Part shown: one piece after another, positions 59,530 to 64,000 of the stretch
How the letters are laid out: the number at the start of each line of letters is the position of its first letter
Numbering within the stretch: the stretch's first letter is position 1
Origin: Plecoglossus altivelis
Lineage: Eukaryota; Chordata; Actinopteri; Osmeriformes; Plecoglossidae
Length of the DNA: 64,000 bases
Direction of reading: 5' to 3'
Assembly (NCBI GenBank): GCA_036571765.1
Contig: BROE01000020.1
Location: forward strand, 2,806,034 to 2,870,033
Position numbers and translations under genes: made by a program
Notes under the pieces: model-generated
Told to the model about the DNA's origin: nothing
Database searches by the model: none
What the model saw: the letters and a program-made list of their open reading frames with translations, nothing else

Positions 59530-59985
59530 CATTACAGTTCTACGTCACAGATCTCTGCTAGTAACCAGGGCGGGAAATATAATTTACATTTGCTGTACAC
59601 TACGATCTAACAGTGTCAGGTACTTTGCTATACGTAAATATATTAAATCGAGACCACTGCTTTTTTTCACACCTTGCTTAATCACCTGTCAATGTATTTC
59701 AGTAGTTTTTAGTGGTTTTCTGTGAATCATGGAAACGTTATAGAAAAATAGCCAAATACCGGTCTACCGGCCTTCTATGAAAGTTAGCCAAAGCAACAAA
59801 AACTATAAACAGTATTTTCTTACACGTTCTCAATGTTGATTGCAACCAACATTCGATATAATTACGGCGTGTCTACATGCTTAATGGCATATTTGTTTTA
59901 ATATATTGCAAGTAGTCTCTAGTTACTGAGCGTAAAGGAACGTGGAGCTGAAAATTCGGATACCATATTTTCAGACAGCGTTCTT
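59530..59985 (+). repeat. Interspersed repeat 'R1', copy 2 (uninterrupted)
   Basis: This copy holds, without a break, the blocks that copy 1 has at 178-425 and 1085-1345. The junction between the two blocks lies near 59750 (AAAAATAGCCAAATACCGGT). Within it, CCGGTCTACCGG makes a small palindrome where copy 1 has CCGGTGGTACCAACC. No coding sequence is seen, and the terminal motifs are not recognised. Confidence 0.75.
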
Positions 59986-60379
59986 TTTTTTTGTTTAGCT
60001 CCCGAGACGTTCAATAAAATGCGTTTGCCACCTGAGCTCCAGAATTATTTGACAGTTGGTTAGCTTGGCCAAAAAAGGCGCGTTCTATTGTCCATCCTAC
60101 TGCTGTTGTGTTTGAAACTAATGCTAGCAAGTTCTTCTATATACCTTACATTAACGTAAAATACCGGTGATAATAAAAGGTAGTCAATTGACAAAACTCC
60201 TTCTCCCCATGACTCTGGATGTAGCTAAATCGTTGAAATTGGTATTCAGAGGCTCGTGAAAAAGTAAAACATCTGGAATAGTAATTTTTTCACAAAGGTT
60301 TGCTAGCCAAAAAGTCTAAATTTATGACTATGTAGGAAACTTCATCTTCACACTCTGACACCGATCAATCACCTCGACA

Positions 60380-60580
60380 TACTTTTATTGACAGCTTTCC
60401 TCATTAGAGTTAAAGAACAAGGAAATGCATACATAATAAAGACATGCATAAAGACATAAATGAATGTCCATGTAAATAAACAAATACGTAATTGACATTG
60501 TTTCATACATTTATTCATATTTTTCATTTTCGATGTATACATGCATTTAGTTATACATGTATTTAACATCCAATTATTAC
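60380..60580 (-). repeat. TTTATTCAT-rich repeat 'R3', copy 2 (inverted)
   Basis: The reverse complement has the same order of blocks as 57600-57830. These include TACATGTATTTAAC, AAAATGAAAAATATGAATAA ATG, GGACATTCATTTATGTCTTT and GCATACATAATAAAG. The 149-residue minus-strand frame across it is a product of the repeat. Confidence 0.55.
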
Positions 60581-61429
60581 TGGAAAATATGTAAAGAATA
60601 TCAACTACATAATAGTTGTAACTACATAATAATAACTTCATTTTTTGGAACAATTGTGACAAAGGTCTTGGACATTTGGTGACATGGACAGAAAGAGTAG
60701 TAACATGGTAGGTAATATAACCATTGTGTAAAGTGCTGGACAGTGAACATAACAAGATCAGATGATATGTCTTCACTCTGTGGTTGGAGTGGGCAACATC
60801 ATTTGTGGTTGGGTCCACCCTCCAGCTCTGTTTTTACCCATGATGCTATTAACTTTTGTTCAGATGCTGTTGATGATATGTGAATACTTCTTTTTCTCTT
60901 TTCTCCATTGTGTGTCCTTCCTTGGCACTCTTCGTCAGTTTGAAGTGTGTATCTGTGAGTAATCCGTTCGTGTGCCCAAAGTTTGTTATGGGAGGCAGAC
61001 ATAAAGATCCTCCCTTTCTCCTAACATTTGGGTCCCCCTCCTGCGCTCGCACACCCTGACATATTGCAAAGGTTTCCATTGAGTAAATGTTCCGATTGTT
61101 TAGCAATTTGATAGGTGGTCACTTGTATACAGTATGCAAAATTTCGAAACAAATTACTCTTTTTATATTTTAACATATGTAAGGTCCTGTTTTCCACTGG
61201 GACAGGTCCCGTACAGGTCATGTCACCGGGAGGTGACAGTATGCCTGGCAAAATGCAGTATGCCTACTTGAGACGCTAGATGGTCCTGTCTCTAACCCTC
61301 CAAACTGTTTGGATGAAATCTGGATGTTTGGTCACCCCAGTAAAATATCAAATTTGAGTTTAAACAATTTACTCTTTTTCTTAAACTTTTTAAAACTTAA
61401 CCAATTGTGAACAACGTATGATTCTTAAT
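60581..61429. other. Non-coding stretch
   Basis: No supported gene. Short frames on both strands at 60760-61250 overlap each other and carry no known motif. Confidence 0.4.
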
Positions 61430-62168
61430 GAGAAATGGCTTGACCAACTCGTGGCTGACACGTCTCTTCAACGTTGCGTGGCGCCTTGGGACGGTGCCGC
61501 TGGACTGGCAGACCGGGGTGGTGGTACCCCTTTATAAAAAGGGGGACCGGAGGGTGTGTTCCAACTACAGGGGATCACACTCCTCAGCCTCCCTGGTAAG
61601 GTCTATGCCAGGGTACTGGAGAGGAGAATCCGTCCGATAGTCGAACCTCGGATTCAGGAAGAGCAGTGTGGGTTTCGTCCTGGCCGCGGAACACTGGACC
61701 AGCTCTACACACTTCATCGGGTGCTTGGGTTCATGGGAGTTTGCCCTACCGGTTCACATGTGTTTTGGGGACCTGGAGAAGGCGTTCGACCGTGTCCATC
61801 GTGGTGCCCTGTGGGGGGATTGCCGGGAGTACGGGGTCCGGGTCCCTTTGCTCAGGGCCGTCCTGTCCCTGTATGACCGGAGCATGAGCTGTGTTCGCAT
61901 TGCCGTTAGTAAGTCGGACCTGTTCTTGGTTCATGTTGGACTCCGCCAGGGATGCCTTTTGTCACCGGTTCTGTTCAGTGTTTTTTTATGGACAGAATTT
62001 CTAGGGCACAGCCAGGGGCCGGAAGGTGTCTGATTCGGGGAGCACAGGATCTCAACTCTGCTATTCGTAGATAATGTTGTCCTGATTGGCTCCATTGGAC
62101 TGGGACCTACAGCATGCACTATAGCGGTTTGCAGCCGAGTGTTAAGCTGCCGGGATGGGAATCGGCAT
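61430..62168 (+). mobile_element. Rex3 retrotransposon fragment (RT region), truncated at both ends
   Basis: The block carries TGGCAGACCGGGGTGGTGGT, which matches the published Rex3 RT primer site as I remember it, together with typical Rex3 RT protein motifs. It starts inside ORF2 and ends at ~62168 within GCATGCACTATAGCGGTTTG CAGCCGAG... sequence of Rex3, where it meets Tc1 sequence. It has neither the 5' leader nor the GATG tail. It is G+C-rich against its surroundings. Confidence 0.85.
61437..62110 (+). pseudogene. Rex3 reverse-transcriptase relic
   Basis: Reading across frames gives WLTRLFNVAWRLGTVPLDWQ, VVVPLYKKGDRRVCSNYRG, then after a frameshift ITLLSLPGKVYARVLERRIR and EEQCGFRPGRGTLDQLYTLH (RT blocks 1-3). 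FGDLEKAFDRVHRGALWG follows, where block A normally reads FVDLEKAFD; the conserved V is G but the catalytic D is kept. GLRQGCLLSPVLFSVF is block B. The FADD catalytic block falls near 62068 (CTATTCGTAGATAATG), where A-D-D has become V-D-N. At least three frameshifts. Inactive. Confidence 0.85.
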
Positions 62169-62648
62169 CTGCCTCAAAGTTTGACGTACTGTGCGTTCAG
62201 AGATGCTCTTCTGCCTACCTTGGTTTTAATGGTGGTTATTTGAGTCACTGTTGCCTTTCTATCAGCTCGAACCAGTCTAGCCATTCTCCTCTGACCTCTG
62301 GCATCAACAAGGCATTTCCGCCTACAAAACTGCCGCTCACTGGATATTTTTTCTTTTTCGGACCATTTTCTGTAAACCCTAGAGATGGTTGTGCGTGAAA
62401 ATCCCAGTAGATCAGCAGTTTCTGAAATACTCAGACCAGCCCTTCTAGCACCAACAACCATGCCATGTTCAAAGTCACTCAAATCATCTTTCTTCCCCAT
62501 ACTGATTCTCGGTTTGAACTGCAGGAGATTGTCTTGACCATGTCTACACACCTAAATGCACTGAGTTGCCGCCATGTGTTTGGCTTATTAGAAATTAAGT
62601 GTTAACGAGCAGTTGGACGGGTGTACCTAATAAAGTGGCCGGTGAGTG
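62169..62648 (-). mobile_element. Tc1-like transposon, 5' end and N-terminal part
   Basis: The right end, on the minus strand, is CACTCACCGGCCACTTTATT AGGTACACC, a well-known fish Tc1-like terminus, next to TA. The other half of the element is missing: the sequence switches to Rex3 at 62165-62171 within the shared GCATCTGCC. It is inserted at a TA inside the piggyBac-like MITE that continues at 62668. Confidence 0.85.
62174..62500 (-). pseudogene. Tc1-like transposase, N-terminal DNA-binding part
   Basis: The likely true start is the methionine at 62500: MGKKDDLSDFEHGMVVGARR, AGLSISETADLLGFSRTTIS RVYRKWSEKEK. This is the first (paired-like) helix-turn-helix that binds the inverted end. CLVDARGQRRMARLVRADRK ATVTQITT begins the second helix-turn-helix. 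After TTIKTK the frame differs from the family, and it ends at the Rex3 junction. The DDE catalytic domain, two thirds of the usual ~340 residues, is absent. The preceding 17 codons in the open frame are untranslated leader. Confidence 0.85.
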
Positions 62649-62667
62649 TATATATACTGTATATATG

Positions 62668-62848
62668 TGCTTGATTGAACTCAGACAAAACAAAATATTT
62701 CTGATTAATGTGCAACATGCCTGCACATTTCTGTGTCCAAAGGGGTCTACATGGTACAAATTTAAATAACCTTTATTTTAGGGTCGAAGGTTGGGTCTTT
62801 TGACCCTTAGGACAGGGGGAGTTGCAAAATACAATGAAAGCATGAGGG
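62668..62848. mobile_element. piggyBac-like MITE, partial second copy
   Basis: TGCTTGATTGAACTCAGACA AAAC onward matches 18520-18671. It ends GAAAGCATGAGGG followed by TTAC, where the other copy has AGCACAAGGG and TTAA. The left part is missing, replaced by the Tc1 end and a TATATA stretch at 62649-62667. Confidence 0.65.
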
Positions 62849-63116
62849 TTACAACTAAAGTCTATAAACCATATGCAAGCAACTTGATGTTCCTTTGACT
62901 ACAGTTGAACATATTTTTAACATATTAACATATAGCCAACCTCCCTGGACATGGCCACAAAATAAATAAAGTTAGATTGATGACTAATTGAAGAGACGGT
63001 GTGGCAGACCAGGGAGAGAGCGGGAGGTAATCGGTGGCAGGTACAGCCCAGTGCAGGTGCTCCAGCCAATGGGAGCGGGGCAGTGGACGCACCTGCCGGC
63101 AATCCCCAATCAACGG

Positions 63117-63126
63117 GGTATAAATC
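63117..63126 (+). promoter_or_regulatory. TATA box of the LTR
   Basis: GGTATAAATC lies about 50 bases downstream of a CCAAT motif and upstream of the tandem repeat. Position and context fit the U3 promoter of the LTR at 63000-63550. Confidence 0.6.
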
Positions 63127-63180
63127 GTGCCAAGCAGCTGCAGCCCAGGAGGAAAAGGACGAGAAAGAATCCAGGCAGCA

Positions 63181-63337
63181 GCCGAGTGGGAAAAAGAAGA
63201 CAGGAGGCTGCCAGAGGCAGCCGAGTGGGAAAAAGAAGACAGGAGGCTGTGAGAGGCTGCCGAGTGGGAAAAAGAAGACAGGAGGCTGCGAGAGGCAGCC
63301 GAGTACGAGAAAGAAACCAGGAGGCTGCGAGAGGCAG
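63181..63337 (+). repeat. 39-base tandem repeat inside the LTR, about four units
   Basis: Units begin GCCGAGTGGGAAAAAGAAGA at 63181, 63220 and 63259, exactly 39 bases apart. A more diverged unit starts at 63298 (GCCGAGTACGAGAAAGAAAC) and a partial fifth near 63337. Since 39 is a multiple of three and the unit has no stop in several frames, long frames appear on both strands (for example PSGKKKTGGCERQ repeated on the plus strand). These are consequences of the repeat; no coding function is shown. Confidence 0.95.
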
Positions 63338-63559
63338 CCGAGATAAGGAAAGAAGCCGCGAGACCCCGAGTAACCGATAAGCGAGAGAGAATTCGCCACG
63401 ACCCCAAAAGGAAAGAAGTCTGTCTTTTCTGTCTAGTTATTTGTCACAGCCCCCACGTTTGTAATAAAATACTCTTTTTGTTGAACCGCACCTCCCTTGT
63501 CGGCTCCTATCTGCCTCCCTACTCTCACCTCCTCACTTCGGAGCGCCACAACGAATAAT

Positions 63560-64000
63560 ACGATTGTAACTGTAGAGCCCAGAACATCATCCAAAGTGAT
63601 AGACGTGAACTCCAAGGTCAAAGGTACATCAGTGTCAGGTCGCACCATCCGTCACTGTTAAAGCCAAAGTAGACTTCAAAGAAGATGACCGAGGAGGACT
63701 CCCCTGTTGAAAGTGAGATTAGAATTTGCCTAAATGTATATTGACAGGCTACAGAACTTCTGGCAGAATGTCCTTTGGACTGTACCTACTGAGAAACATG
63801 GAGGAGGCTCAGTTATGTTCAAGGGCCACTTTGCCGCATCTGGCCCAAAGTGTCTTGAATCTGTACAGGATGCGATGAAATATCAAGACTAACAAGAAGT
63901 TGTGGAGAGAAATGTGCTTTCCAGTGACAGAAAGCTTAATCTCAGTTGTAAGTCATGGGACTTACAACCAAAACACACAACAAACAACCATGCATGACTA
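63560..64000 (+). mobile_element. Tc1-like transposon fragment, runs off the window
   Basis: The plus strand carries phrases of a fish Tc1-like transposase gene: GTAGAGCCCAGAACATCATC C, AAAGGTACATCAGTGTCAGG, CGCACCATCCGTCACTG, GAAGATGACCGAGGAGGACT CC, AGAATGTCCTTTGGACT, then directly ACATGGAGGAGGCTCAGTTA TG and AGAGAAATGTGCTTTCCAGT. The stretch between CCTTTGGACT and GTACCTACTG is shorter than in the family, so the region around the first catalytic aspartate is deleted. Frames are broken. The solo LTR ends at 63550, just before the similarity begins. Confidence 0.75.

Larger units (their letters stand above)
63000..63550 (+). mobile_element. Solo LTR of an LTR retrotransposon
   Basis: The block starts TGTGGC and ends GCCACA, a six-base inverted repeat with the canonical TG...CA. 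Inside, in the right order, are CCAAT (63065), a TATAAA box (63119-63124) and an AATAAA polyadenylation signal (63463-63468) followed by T- and GT-rich sequence. No primer-binding site follows the 3' edge and no clear polypurine tract precedes the 5' edge, so a solo LTR is likeliest. Flanks GACGG and ACGAA do not form a clean target duplication. A 39-base tandem repeat fills the part just after the TATA box. The superfamily is not determinable from the LTR alone. Confidence 0.75.

Noticed and set aside
60369..60818. 149-residue minus-strand frame
   Set aside because: It crosses repeat R3, whose other copy at 57.6 kb gives a similar chance translation. A repeat, not a gene.
62917..63407. Two 160-residue minus-strand frames and two plus-strand frames over the same DNA
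   Set aside because: All are by-products of a 39-base tandem repeat without stops inside the LTR. There is no start context, homology or conservation to support any of them.
1..64000. tRNA, rRNA, microRNA, CRISPR array, replication origin or attachment site
   Set aside because: Apart from the truncated tRNA-like SINE head at 38897, I found no complete tRNA fold, no rRNA sequence and no regularly spaced repeats of CRISPR type. Prokaryotic signals are not expected in this DNA.

Overview
This window reads as ordinary vertebrate, most likely teleost, nuclear DNA. It has one short spliced coding exon, long A+T-rich non-coding stretches, (CA)n/(TG)n microsatellites and many decayed transposable elements of fish families. 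These include Rex3 (RTE clade), L2/Rex1-like LINEs, Tc1-like elements, hAT elements, a piggyBac-like MITE, a tRNA-derived SINE head and a solo LTR. There are no operons, bacterial promoters or CRISPR arrays. The only exon that looks like host protein-coding sequence is at 4187-4436 on the plus strand: a strong polypyrimidine/AG acceptor, 82 complete codons and a stop. It is the last exon of a gene whose other exons lie upstream of the window. I do not recognise the gene.

Layout. 1-2.6 kb: upstream intron of that gene, holding a split copy of an uncharacterised ~460 bp repeat whose intact copy is at 59.5-60.0 kb. 2.6-4.1 kb: a nearly full-length Tc1-like element with long inverted ends. 4.19-~5.6 kb: terminal exon and likely 3' UTR. 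6.2-7.3 kb: an internally deleted hAT element. 7.8-11.2 kb: a decayed L2/CR1-type LINE on the minus strand, in which coiled-coil ORF1, SGNH-like, endonuclease and RT parts can all be read. 11.4 kb: a hAT dimerisation-domain relic. 14.4-14.9 kb: a 495 bp Rex3 derivative carrying both ends of the LINE, with a perfect 12 bp target duplication. 15.9-19 kb: a repeat with a RecQ-like helicase Walker A motif, an inverted partner and a piggyBac-like MITE. 19-23.6 kb: two inverted copies of a repeat, one of them containing a degenerate THAP domain. 28.7-31 kb: Tc1 debris and a LINE 3' end with a perfect hairpin. 35-40 kb: two copies of the same LINE in opposite orientation, one next to a tRNA-SINE head. 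41.8-44 kb: a hAT element with a BED-finger relic, then a second helicase repeat. 46.4-52.5 kb: several copies of one probably Harbinger-like element. 53.7-55.5 kb: another LINE. 58.8 kb: a 30 bp tandem repeat. 61.4-64 kb: a nest of Rex3, Tc1, piggyBac-like MITE, solo LTR with a 39 bp minisatellite, and a second Tc1.

No transposon here has an intact protein gene; all are frameshifted, deleted or stopped. The elements do not work together; the window records successive insertions. The observations most worth following are the mobilised mini-Rex3, the helicase-encoding repeat family, the LTR with an in-frame 39 bp repeat, and the inverted THAP-associated repeats. I see no convincing new functional system. 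Family names come from recognised motifs and remembered consensus features, not from a database search; many boundaries are approximate.
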